Shown here in pieces: positions 12,036 through 24,204 of a DNA stretch of 30,170 bases. The stretch is from Chlorokybus atmophyticus. Lineage: Eukaryota; Streptophyta; Chlorokybophyceae; Chlorokybales; Chlorokybaceae. Below the pieces are notes generated by a model that was not told the DNA's origin, made no database searches, and saw only the letters and a program-made list of their open reading frames with translations. The stretch covers positions 57,382 through 87,551 of the forward strand of contig RHPI01001168.1 of assembly GCA_009103225.1 (NCBI GenBank), given 5' to 3'. How positions within the stretch are numbered: the first letter of the stretch is position 1; the number at the start of each line of letters is the position of its first letter. The position numbers were made by a program, and so were the translations under genes.

Positions 12036-12109
12036 CCTGGAAAAGTCGCGGAGTTTTGGCCTATTAAGCATAGGCTTAGCGGCTTTCACCGTTTTCACGG
12101 TTTTCCAGG
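12036..12109. repeat. Interrupted inverted repeat with inner hairpin
   Basis: CCTGGAAAA (12036-12044) is the reverse complement of TTTTCCAGG (12101-12109). Between them GCCTA (12059-12063) and TAGGC (12071-12075) form a small inner stem. The element lies about 300 bases upstream of the sulfotransferase start; function unknown. Confidence 0.5.
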
Positions 12110-12683
12110 AAACCGCTTTGGATTTTGTTACAGGGCGTGTTGTTGCAGGCGTTTGTTTCCTGTGCTCGTCGGAATGCCTTGGAGGACAACGTGGGTGCGG
12201 AATTCCAGGTTGCGTCCTGGTCACTGGGAAAACACAATCACCTTGCACCGTGCGAGTCGCAATAGAAGACACAGTGGTCCAAGTGTGTCGACATGACTTA
12301 AAGGTGGTCATTTTGACATGATTTGAGGACGAACATGACCACCTGCAAGTCATGTCACATTACTTGGAAAACGGACGGTGTCAGCACAGGGGTGGTAATC
12401 CACATGCGTGGCACAAACACAGTGACGGCAGACGCTTGGTAGTTTTGCACGTACACAACATCCACTGCAAGTGCTTGCTTACTGCACCCTGTGTAAATGA
12501 GAATTACGTCTCATGTGATCCTGTGTTGTCCACCACTGCCAAACTGTCACAAGGCAGCCACCATAATCAGAGCGGGGCTTGAACACGAATTGCAATGATG
12601 CACAAGCCCGCAAGTCCAGCGGTCTTGCGTGCCCTTCATTTGCTGAAAGCCCCGGAAATGAGAGCTGAAACGCACAGTAGCAG

Positions 12684-12732
12684 ACACAAGTAGCATACAC
12701 AAGGTCACAAGCGTACACAAGTAGCATACACA
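12684..12732. repeat. Short direct repeat
   Basis: ACACAAGTAGCATACACA occurs twice, 31 bases apart (12684-12701 and 12715-12732). Confidence 0.85.
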
Positions 12733-12977
12733 GTCTGCCCGCCGCTATCACGACAAGCGTTCGTACAAAAGTAAAGCAAAATAGATGCAAGTGCAGTGCC
12801 AGTGTCATAGCAGGCACACTCGCAGTGACATTTCAGATTTGGGGGGATAAGAGCGGTGCATATGTAAGCTAGTAGAGCTAGAGGCTGTGCTAGGGTGCAT
12901 ATAGGCTACAAGATTTCAATGCGGTGTTTCACGATGTAACAAGTCAACACTATCCCTAAGAGGCTGACACAGCCTCA

Positions 12978-15900
12978 CTACAAGCTCCCTGCCAATGGTG
13001 CAGTAGCTGCTTGTGCAATGGTGGTGGCCTCAGCTGAGGCCGTGTCAACGGTTAAGCTAGACAGCGGCGGGATAGTCATCTTGCCCAAACGTATGAGCAG
13101 CTGCTTGTGAACATCCTTCCCATTCAAAAGGTTGACGCGTCTCAGCCGCTCATTTGGCATGTGGTGGTTGCATGTCGCTTGCGCTATTGGAATCGCCACC
13201 ATAGGCGCCTCCAGTGCAGTCTCCATGAAGGAGGCGACCGGCAAACTGCCGCCCTCGCGCACGTACAACGGCTTCACGCCCCAGACTGCCTCAATCGCCT
13301 CATCCGCAGCCCTGTCCGTTCATGAACAAGTCAAGCAATGCCAACCAACACAGAGCAGGTAGACAGACATGCGCATGCATGTTCCATATAGTATACACAG
13401 AGATGGAGAACAACCGCAGGGGTATCACCCCACACAGTACATGTGGCTATGCGCTTACTTGTAAAACTCGTGGTAAGGGTCTCCAAGCCACCAGTGTGCA
13501 ATATGGTGCACGCGGACTTCAAGTCGATTACATGCAGACCTGCGCTTCGCAAACTCGTGCCGGACGTGCTCGGTAAACGCTGTGATCACCTTGTTTGGGT
13601 CTTGATCTGGCACATGCCGAATGCACACCTGCATCCGCCATCAAGTATCAGTCATGATTACACGGCAGTGGGTAAACCATGACTACTCGTGTACGAGTAC
13701 ACAAGCACATGAAGATATTGTTTTCAGACACTATTACCAACCTTGCCAACACAAGACCGTGGTATCAATGACCATCCATTCGTTGATGTCTCAATGGCCA
13801 CAATGCTCACAGAGGGCTGTCGCCACATGCTCATCAGAAGCTCTTTTGGTGAACTGCCATTCAGTGCAGTAAGCCCGGTGGAGGCTCTGTAAGCCTCTGT
13901 GTCAAACTCCAGCTGCTCATAAAACAACTCTTCCTGCATGGGCAACAACGCATTAGGCACACAGGTCAAGCAGTAGCCATGATGGCCATCGCTGCCTTGC
14001 GTAGATCACAACGTTGCCCATGTAACACTACAACACCAGTCTTAACCACCAACCGCACCTGAGGTGAAAGCTGGCGAACGCCTTCATGAAAGCCATGAAT
14101 GAGGATCATGCCCTTGTCAACCAGATTCGACAGAATTGCCACCAGGTCATTCAGTGGTTCATTAAAAGCCCCACCATCCTTTCCAGAATGGAGGTCCCTG
14201 GATGGTCCTGCACAGCAACAGCCTCATTGCCTGCATCAAGGGCAATCCAGCAAACACGCAAGCAACTGCATGTTGGCACTTTGGCTTGGACTTGCCTTCA
14301 ATGTGGACGTTGAGACATATCATGCCGCGCATGCCGTACGTCAAGCATGGTCTGACATCGTTGTGCCATCTACAGCTGGAAGTGATGATAAGATCTGTGC
14401 CCTGCAGCAGACCAATAACGCGTGTTAGAATCACAGCATGCAAGATGTCGACTTGTGAACCCCAAAACGCAGCAAGTCTGGCACTATGACTTTGTGCTGA
14501 GTGCTCAACAAGTGCACAGGAAGTGGAACATACCGCAAGCCAGTCTGCATTTGCACGCACGGCGTCCTCAAATCCAAGCGACCGATTCTCATGCATGCCG
14601 TCAAAGATGAAATTGACGTTGACTTGCAAAGCACCCGCACTCAGCAGCTCGCGCACACCAAACAATATCGCCAGGACTGAACCCTTGTCATCAGCAACGC
14701 CGCGCCCTACATAGTACCTGACAACAAAGTTGATACACCCTCAGCTACAACAGCATGATAGCAGCAGGCGATCGCTAAACACATCCTCGCATATTTGTAC
14801 AGCTGCTAAACAGTGCTGGACAACATACACATGTCTTGGTGTGAGAACTCACCCATCAATGCACTGCAGAGAAAATGGATCACTATTCCAGCCATCTTCA
14901 TTGGCAGCCTCAACATCGTAGTGACCATGATAGGTCACAGTTGGCTTGGATGGGTCCTGTGCCATGGTCATGTTATTAGCACAGGACCAGCTTGCATTGC
15001 GCATTAGCACTCAACCGCCGCAAGAAACGCGTATCATTCACACTTACCACGACAAGCCTACCCAACAGGACTGGGTTCAGGCCCTCGACTGCCGAAACAA
15101 GCTTGACTTGAGCTCCCAAATCTTGCAACATCTTGGCAAGGTACTTGGCTCCTTTCCAGCACTGCACACAAGTAAGCTTGTGCAACATCTTGCTACACAG
15201 CAACCCTGTTCAAAGCGACTTCCTGTACACTGCGCACCTGATCTTTGCATGTATTGTCGTTTTCATTGTACACGGTTTTGATGCTGGTGAACTCACGCAG
15301 CATTTTCTCCATCAGCGTGACTGTGGCTTCAGAACTTAACTGCGTGGTTGGCCTGAAGTGAAAGTAGTGAGTGAAAAGGTACATGACACACTCTTACAAT
15401 GAGCATGCATGCATTGCATGCTTTGCGTACCTGAACTCGCTTTGCATGGAAGACCCACTAGCATTTACTGCTGAGCGGCATGCATTTACCTGCGCAACAA
15501 CCATCATGTTAGGGTCAGGTTTGGTGCTCCTTGGTACAACGTGTCAACCACCCGCAAATGTAGTGTACCTTCCATACGCGCACCATGCCATCACTCGATC
15601 CACTCAAAACCCCATCAGATGTCGCTGCTAAAGCCAGAAACACGCTGCCGTCTGTCGACAAAATGCGCGTGCAGTCATATGCATGCAGGTTCCAGCAGCG
15701 GATTGTTTTATCCGCAGACGCACTGTACAGAGTGTCGCCCCCAATGGCTAGTCCCAAGACGTCATCCTTGTGACCTACAAGCAAGCCGCAGCAAAGCTCA
15801 AGGACACTTTGCTGGAGTACAGGCAGTGCAGGCCACCAAGATGGCACTCACCTGTCAAGACTGTTCTGCAACCAAGCGTCGCCATGTCCCACACTCTGAT

Positions 15901-16737
15901 GGTGTGGTCACGCGACCCACTGAACAGACGGTGCTCATCTTCACAATGTGCAGCAAGGGCCATCACGCTGCCGCTGTGACCATACAACGTGGACACGCAT
16001 ATTCCAGTGACTGCATGCCAAACTTTAACCAAGGTGTCACCAGCTCCACTGCATAGGTAAGGGCCACACAAAGCCAGGGCATATACACAACTGCAGTGCC
16101 CAAACTTCTGCAAGTCCGTCAGCCTTTTCACTTGGCGAAACGGCACATGGAGTCCTGGAGATGCACTGGTTGTTGCTTCTCCAGAAGAGGGCGTGTTGAA
16201 AGACACCCTTGGTGACAGTAAGCCCTGAGAAACATTGTACTGAGCACTGACTCCAGGTTACAACTGACACAGCATGTGCAAGACCGAACATGGTGGCACA
16301 CCTGTGCTATGGCCAGAGCAAAGACAGAACCCTCTGAGTACTCAATTGTTCCGAGACATTGGAAGGTTGTGAGATCCCACACTTTCACCAGACGAGTAGA
16401 AGAGCTGTAAAGGCGGTTGCCTTGCGTGGCAAGAGCAAAGATGCTGCGGGTATGAGCAGCCACCTTGTGTATACATTCATAAGTCTTGGCAAGGTATGCT
16501 CTGATCTGACCATCGTGGGAGCCAGTCACCACCAAATCTCCCGCAACCACAATGGCCATAACACCTTTATTATCGCCTGTATGCGTGTGGAGGGGCACCG
16601 TAAGCACTTGACAATGCCAGGCACATATCTGACTACCGGCTACGAAGCTCACCTGTCAGTATATGATGAGGGACACAGCTTATTGCACAAGTGCTGGTGA
16701 CTGTTGTGTCAGGCGTTTTCACACGCTGCATATCTTT
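12978..16737 (-). CDS. DUG2: Dug2-like protein: WD40 repeats plus M20 metallopeptidase domain, 14 exons
   Basis: Homologue of Dug2, the WD40-peptidase subunit of the Dug2-Dug3 glutathione-degrading complex. Exons in transcript order: 16737-16653, 16576-16302, 16224-15852, 15774-15569, 15489-15431, 15352-15238, 15161-15048, 14956-14853, 14717-14534, 14401-14296, 14207-14059, 13933-13742, 13628-13459, 13311-12978, about 821 residues, phases consistent throughout, TAG stop. The N-terminal half has about seven WD blades (for example LVVTGSHDGQIRAY, LFSGSRDHTIRVWD, LYSASADKTIRCW, VLSGSSDGMVRVWK). The C-terminal half is M20 family: HGHYDV, GRGVADDKG, PCLTYGMRG, IEGPSRDLHSG, WLGDPYHEF, VREGGSLPV and a final CNHHMPNERL. 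The usual EE pair reads HE, and an SD metal ligand reads SS. Intron 14208-14295 uses a GC donor. If a separate gene, translation would start at the ATG at 16731, only about 60 bases after the Dug3-like stop; a fused reading frame with the upstream gene seems more likely. Confidence 0.85.
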
Positions 16738-16789
16738 CTGCCATGCAGATGAGTTAGCAACCCGGCAAACATGTTCAGCAGCATTGCAA

Positions 16790-16813
<24 letters not shown>
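16738..16813 (-). other. Candidate intron joining the Dug3-like and Dug2-like reading frames
   Basis: If removed, a 76-base segment beginning GTTGTG (after a CAG) and ending GGCAG joins codon 324 of the Dug3-like frame to the Dug2-like frame in phase 0. A CTAAC branch-point-like sequence lies about 15 bases before the acceptor. The TAG that would otherwise stop the Dug3-like frame (16790-16792) lies inside this segment. Its size matches neighbouring introns of 76 and 77 bases. The donor is weak, so intron status needs transcript evidence. Confidence 0.5.
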
Positions 16814-18709
<1,896 letters not shown>

Positions 18710-19626
18710 TGTGGTCGTATCCAATAGCAGCACCAATACCGGTAATCGTTATAGCAGAAGTAGCCTGACTGGCCTCCACCAACAACCACACGACAGTTGC
18801 ACCACTACTAGCTGCTTCATGCCCGGCCGGCCCAGTGCCAGCCTCGGAAGCAGATCAGCCTGGTAGCTTACCCAAACAAATTGCTGAACACGCACCCATA
18901 CCAATTGCAAGCACCACAGCTGTTGCGCTACCAATAGCTCTCCCCTTACTCAGCAACTTGCCAGAGAGCCAAGCGATCGAGCAAGCTTCGAATGAGCAAG
19001 CTTCGGATCAACTCAACTTTGTACTCTATCACGTGCAATACCAATTGCCCGACAGCTTCTGCAGCTTCTCCAGCAACCACCAACCCCACCACCGCCGCCG
19101 ACGCCTCCACCGCCGACGCTGCAGCGTGGCACAGCTATGCTACCAGCGTGCACGCTGAGAGCATAGTATAGTGTTTCGGTTACAGCTAAAACTCCAGCCA
19201 AGCCGCGGCTGACTTGAAGCAGGCCGTCAGCACTGCCCCAGCAGCGGACACGCCGTACCGTAGATACCGTATCTTGGAGCGTACCTGGAGGTACCGCATC
19301 TCCCCGACGGAGTATCTCTCCAGCAGAATCCGCCGCTTCAGGCGTATTCGCGTGACTGACAGACTTTTGCTTTGGCATTAGCGTTAGGCAGTAGGCTGGG
19401 CTAGAGCGGCGGTGGCGGTGGCCAAGGTATTGGTGTAGGCGGAGGTTGGGTGAGTTGTCATCGTCGTGGGCTGCTTGGTGGGGACTGGCGGTGGACGTCG
19501 TTGCTTGTTTCTCAGCTGACTGGGAGAGTTGGTCGTTTGGCATGGCCCAGCTGGAGGTGGTTGTTGCTTAGGAAGTTGTTTGCAGCAGTGTTTGGGAGCG
19601 GCGAGGTTGAGTCGCGACGGAGACCT
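18710..19626. promoter_or_regulatory. Divergent promoter region between the Dug3-like and sugar-porter genes
   Basis: About 0.9 kb separates the two divergent start codons, so promoters for both genes should lie here. Several CCAAT-type motifs occur (for example CCAATAGCAG at about 18721, CCAATTGCAAG at about 18901 and CCAATAGCTC at about 18931). No TATA box is obvious. Open frames in this stretch are compositionally biased (Ser/Pro/Gly) and not recognisable. Confidence 0.4.
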
Positions 19627-22476
19627 ATGGCGAGCGAGGCGGAAGTTACGGTGGGCAGGCATGAGGACAGCCCGCTGCTGGGAAAGCCCGGGGGGTCACG
19701 CCGCTTCAAGGTGAAGCCGCTGGTTCGTGTGCATCACGTGCTTGGTTTCACAGTGCACTGTGCGGGCGGCAAGTTCATCTTGGGCAAGCAGGCTACATGC
19801 CTACAAGATTGTAAGCAATTATTGATCTGAAACAGCTGTGGGCGGGTGATTGTTCAGTTGAAAATGCACTCAAACCAAGGAGTATAATGCAACTGATAGC
19901 TGAAGCGCGTGCTTGTGAATCGTGTCACGCCCTACATGAGCACCAAGAGTTAGCGGATTAAGTACTTGTCAATACGATGTTGATGTAGACACATGCAAAG
20001 GCTAGACGGGTGTGTTGTTGTACTGAGGTGGTTGCGCCGCAGGAATCCTATAGAAAGGTGTTGTTGGCAACTCTCATCGTTGCTCTGGGGCCGCTCAGTT
20101 TCGGCTACACGGTAATCGCTTGTTGCTGTTGCACTCGTTGAAAGGGCACTTGCTTCCATGCATAAGTATCTGAGTTACGCATGTGCGCTGGGTCACTGCC
20201 CTTTTGCACAGGTGGGGTATACTTCTCCGGCACTGCAAGAGTTGCGCTCTACATTAAACCTCAAGTTGAGGGAGGTGAGAGTACTTACACATCTGCACAG
20301 TGGTCTTTGGAACTTGTCAAACGTGTTGTGAGGATCATCAGCTGCCGTGCAGGCTTCGCTGTTTGGGGCGCTTGTAAATATTGGTGCAGTCATAGGCGCA
20401 TCCATCGGCGGGCATATTGCAGATGGGCTTGGCAGAAAGGCGGTAGGTTGCAAGCAGTGACTTATCCTAACTGTTTCTGCGCTACATGCACATGCTGCTG
20501 ACAGACTGTTTTCGTGCATGCAGGCACTTACTGCTGCTGGTATGCCTTTTGTTGTTGGGTGGTTGATGATATCCCTTGCAGCGCACAAAGGGTTGTTGTT
20601 CATAGGTCGTCTGCTGACAGGTGAGTGATTATTGTTCGACAGCTGACCAGGCACACAGCTCTGAGAGCTATCCATAGGAGTATGAAATGCTGAGTCGGCT
20701 ACATGTTGTGTTTGGCAGGCTTTGGAGTGGGTGTGGTATCTCTCACTGTTCCGGTGTACATAGCTGAAACTGCACCCACTAAGCTGCGAGGGACCTTGGG
20801 AGCCATGAACCAGGTGTGCCTGACCTTGGTTACTCAAGGCAATGTTGCTGTCTTGCTTGGTTGGATGGCGCACACATGTCTCATGCGGATGCTTATTTAT
20901 CACACTTACGCCTCTTGCACTGGTGTTGCAGCTCGCAATAACCACAGGCATCGCTGTTGTATACTCCATTGGAATAGTTACGCATTGGCGGCAGCTGGCG
21001 ATCTTAGGTAGTTTGAACATGTGAGCTGCCATGTTGTCTAGCAGGCATGCAACAAGTTACCATGCAGTAACTCAACAGTGCACATAGATTGCATGTACTG
21101 GTGCCTTGTGATGGTTGCAACATCAACATGTGCTAAGTCCAGTGATTGCAGGAGCTGTTCCCGCAGCATGCCTACTGCTAGGTATGCTGATAATCCCTGA
21201 AACGCCTCGATGGTTGGTGAGTAACCATATTAACAGTACATCTCACATTGGCAGTCATTGTAACGTTGCTCGATGCTTACTGCTCTTTGGCAGGCCACTC
21301 ATGGCGATCCAGACAAGGCACTCAGTTCGTTGACATGGCTGCGAGGCCATTCCGCTGACATCACAACTGAACTGCATGACATCCAGGTAAGCATAAGGGC
21401 AGTGCATGCTCTCCTATGCGGTAGTTGCGCAGGACCACTTGTATCAGTTTCTCGATTCATCCAGAATGGAGGGCCTCCAACACAAGCGCGAGCCTCTTTC
21501 AGGGAGCTTGTCTCTCCTAGCATCCGGAAGCCCATGCTGGTATGAGGCGCACTGTGTGACCACTATGCATGACCTCAAACTCTTCCCGTGCATTGAAGTT
21601 GTGAAGTGAATGCTCACCGTGGTGCACTTTAATTGAACATGCTTGCGGACTTGACCCTTGCTATGTGCAGGTCTCTCTCGGGCTGATGGCAGCACAGCAG
21701 TTGAGCGGTGTCAACGCTGTGATCTTTTACAGCGGAGACATCTTTATTGCTGCTGGCATCAAGTCTGCACATGAAGCCGCGATGGTCGTGGCAGCCTTGC
21801 AGGTGACCCCCTTTTCCCCTTACAGTCGTGTCATTATGTGCACGCAGAACAAATGTTCAATGCATGGCTCCTGCTACAGGTGGTCATGACAGCAGTGTCC
21901 TGTTGGCTTATGGACCGAGCCGGGCGGCGCGTGCTCCTGCTAGTCTCCACAGTCGGGATGTGCCTCGCGTGCTTCTTCTTGGGACTCTTCTTCTACTCCA
22001 ATGCAAGTGTATGCTAGTGACTGAGCGTTTGGGTCGTTCTTCCACACGCTTGACTGATGGGTTCTGAGAGCCAGGACGCCCAAAACTTGGTAAGGCCTGC
22101 TGTTGAACACGTTACCACCTTGCAGGCCACGGGGAGTTTTGAGTGGTTCCACGGGGACACGACGGCGCTTGCAAGTGTTGTACTTTACGTGTCAGCATTT
22201 TCCCTCGGGTTGGGAGCGATCCCTTGGCTAATGATGGGTGAAATCTTCCCCGCGCACGTGAGGGGTCTGGCCGCAAGTGTGGCGACCCTGTGCAACTGGA
22301 CGCTCGCGTTCATTGTCACGCAGACCTTCCAGCAACTGCTCAACTGGAGCTCTGCTGGCGCGTTCTGGATTTTTGGCTTCATATGCGCAGTATCCACTGT
22401 GTTCATCGTCGTGTGTGTCCCTGAAACGAAGGGAAGGTCTCTTGAGCAAATCGAAGAGTACTTTAAGACTAGCTGA
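19627..22476 (+). CDS. Sugar porter of the major facilitator superfamily (GLUT8/ERD6-like), 13 exons
   Basis: Predicted 12-TM monosaccharide transporter. Exons: 19627-19710, 20043-20111, 20212-20274, 20353-20442, 20524-20620, 20719-20813, 20932-21007, 21152-21216, 21294-21386, 21465-21539, 21671-21802, 21880-22008, 22126-22476, about 472 residues with consistent phases and a TGA stop; the length matches GLUT8 (about 477). The N-terminus has an acidic dileucine motif, [11 protein letters not shown], like the endosomal/lysosomal sorting signal of GLUT8. Sugar-porter signatures are all present: [95 protein letters not shown], and [15 protein letters not shown] at the C-terminus. The end of exon 1 (AAG then GTGAAG) is the least certain junction. 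It may sit on an internal membrane, and both transport direction and substrate are inference. Confidence 0.9.
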
Positions 22477-23285
22477 AGGCTTGTAGCCGCGCTCTGGCCT
22501 ACAACGGTGACGCAGATGTTTAGAAAGACTGCCCAGCGTTCACACTGCCTGCTTTAGACTTGCAATAAGCGCAGGTTGATTGCAGGCAAAACGCTGGTTG
22601 TGGCTTTGGCTGGATGCATGCAGCTATCTGACGAGCGTCACACTGCAAGGTTAACACTCCCTGTTTTGATCAAGTGCATGTGTCAAGACACATGAGGCTT
22701 GTGCACAATTTGCACTCGATACCTTATTTTCTGGTGTTTTTGTGCTAGCTTACTGCGGTCATTACGCAGTCAGGGTGGGTCCACTGGAAGAACTCTGCAC
22801 CATGCTGGTGTATGCAGCTTGAGCACAGTTAAAGTACAGATCCCAAGATAAGGCACTATGTGTTGAGCATCGTTTGGCATTGGCTTGCTGTGATGTATAC
22901 GGGGTGCTGCATCACATGTATGTGTAAACCACACGCATAAGTATCTGCCATGTGCATGCAGTATACAGATCAGCCTATACATTTTATGCAACACTTGCAT
23001 ACTCGGTGTACAAGCAATATCACTTGGCATTTGCATTCAAAGTTGACAGCATAACACAGGTTCGTAACATGTGCAAACACACCTGCAAAGCTCAGCACGC
23101 CATCATTCCGCTACATTCCATCACGCTGCAAGCTTCGCTGGCCCAACACGCTCTACATGCCTGCAGGTTGTCCGCTAGGTTTGCCCCAGCTCCTACTGCA
23201 CCAATATTGCACGCATGCATACAGGTAGCTAGATGAGGGTAGGATAGGCTAAGCTACGGCTATGCCCCCTGATGTACTATGTCTT

Positions 23286-23321
23286 CCTATGTGTACATAA
23301 TCGGCATTATGTACACATAGG
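23286..23321. repeat. Perfect 16-bp hairpin
   Basis: CCTATGTGTACATAAT (23286-23301) and its exact reverse complement (23306-23321) are separated by CGGC. Imperfect pairing continues for another two or three bases outward. It lies alone in the intergenic region. Confidence 0.9.
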
Positions 23322-24177
23322 AGGGTGCTATTGTATGCACACGTGTGTTGTTTGCTTGCCGCTAGGTAGATGAGCTGACTGTGCAGTCCTGATGTGCAAC
23401 GGCTACTGACGGCTCTAACCTACCAACCTAGCAATGCCTGCAATCATACTGCTGTGTGTTGCGTAGGGAATAAGTGTGAGCGTTGCAACTGCTGGCGGTG
23501 GGGCCCAGTCAGTCGTCGTGGTTGGCTCTGCTGTCGTCATCGTCGTCACCAGCTGCTCTCATCCCCGGCCTAACCACCACGCCGCTGCGCCGCAGGTGGT
23601 GACCACTTGACGTCCGTGTCCTGCCTTGCCTTGCTCTGTTTCTAGTTGCCATTTTGTCGTTGTCTAGCTGTAGCCAGTAGCTAGCACTGCTCTGGGCCCC
23701 TCTTATTTTGTGCATCGTGCTGTTGATGCATGTGCCTACTATGGTATGCTGTTTTGCTTGCCTTGCATGGCACAACTACATCCTAGAGCTTTAGATAGTG
23801 CATTTATGACCGCACCTCATGTGCACCATGATAGTCAACCAAATGCTTATTGACGCTATTCTCGAGAAGATCTTGCCCTTTTACAACATTCCTACATCAG
23901 GGGTATAATGTGTGCAGTCCTCTACGACGAATACTGTGCTAATGATTGCGTCACGCGATGGACATTGACTGCGTAACGCGTAACGACATGCCCCCTCACG
24001 TGCGACCCTACTATTTGCGGGCGGCGGCGGCGGTGGCGGCATGGCTGGGAAGATGCTTTGGGCGTAAGGCGAGGGCAACAACATTGCACTTGAGACAGAT
24101 GGTTGAGGCTGGCGTGACGGCGGTTGTGGTGACGGGCAGGGGGGCCACTATACTCCCCTGAGGCGGTGGACTGAGGT

Positions 24178-24185
24178 TATATAAA
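24178..24185 (+). promoter_or_regulatory. TATA-box candidate for the TPR-RING gene
   Basis: TATATAAA, followed by GAGAGGCGC. It lies only 27 bases before the proposed ATG at 24205, which would leave almost no 5' leader if used in the usual way. Confidence 0.4.
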
Positions 24186-24204
24186 GAGAGGCGCAGCAGC
24201 GGGA

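Larger units (their letters stand above)
11740..12977. other. Intergenic region upstream of the sulfotransferase gene
   Basis: About 1.2 kb between the sulfotransferase start and the end of the Dug2-like gene, both on the minus strand. It should hold the sulfotransferase promoter. It shows a CGCCGCCGCCGC stretch near 11764, a run of GGCTTGGCCTGGCC-type repeats at about 11868-11940, an interrupted inverted repeat at 12036-12109 and an 18-base direct repeat at 12684-12701 and 12715-12732. No gene is recognised. Confidence 0.5.
22477..24204. other. Intergenic region between the sugar porter and TPR-RING genes
   Basis: About 1.7 kb with no supported gene. It contains a perfect 16-base hairpin at 23286-23321 and, near the right end, the promoter candidate of the TPR-RING gene. 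A short minus-strand frame (23652-23509, 47 codons, basic N-terminal half and a run of five Asp) is possible but unsupported. Confidence 0.5.

Noticed and set aside
19013-19543. 176-codon minus-strand open frame in the divergent promoter region
   Set aside because: Gly/Val/Ser-biased composition, no domain, and it sits between two well-supported divergent genes.
23509-23652. 47-codon minus-strand frame with basic N-terminal half and an Asp run
   Set aside because: Too short and low-complexity; no splice continuation or recognisable motif.
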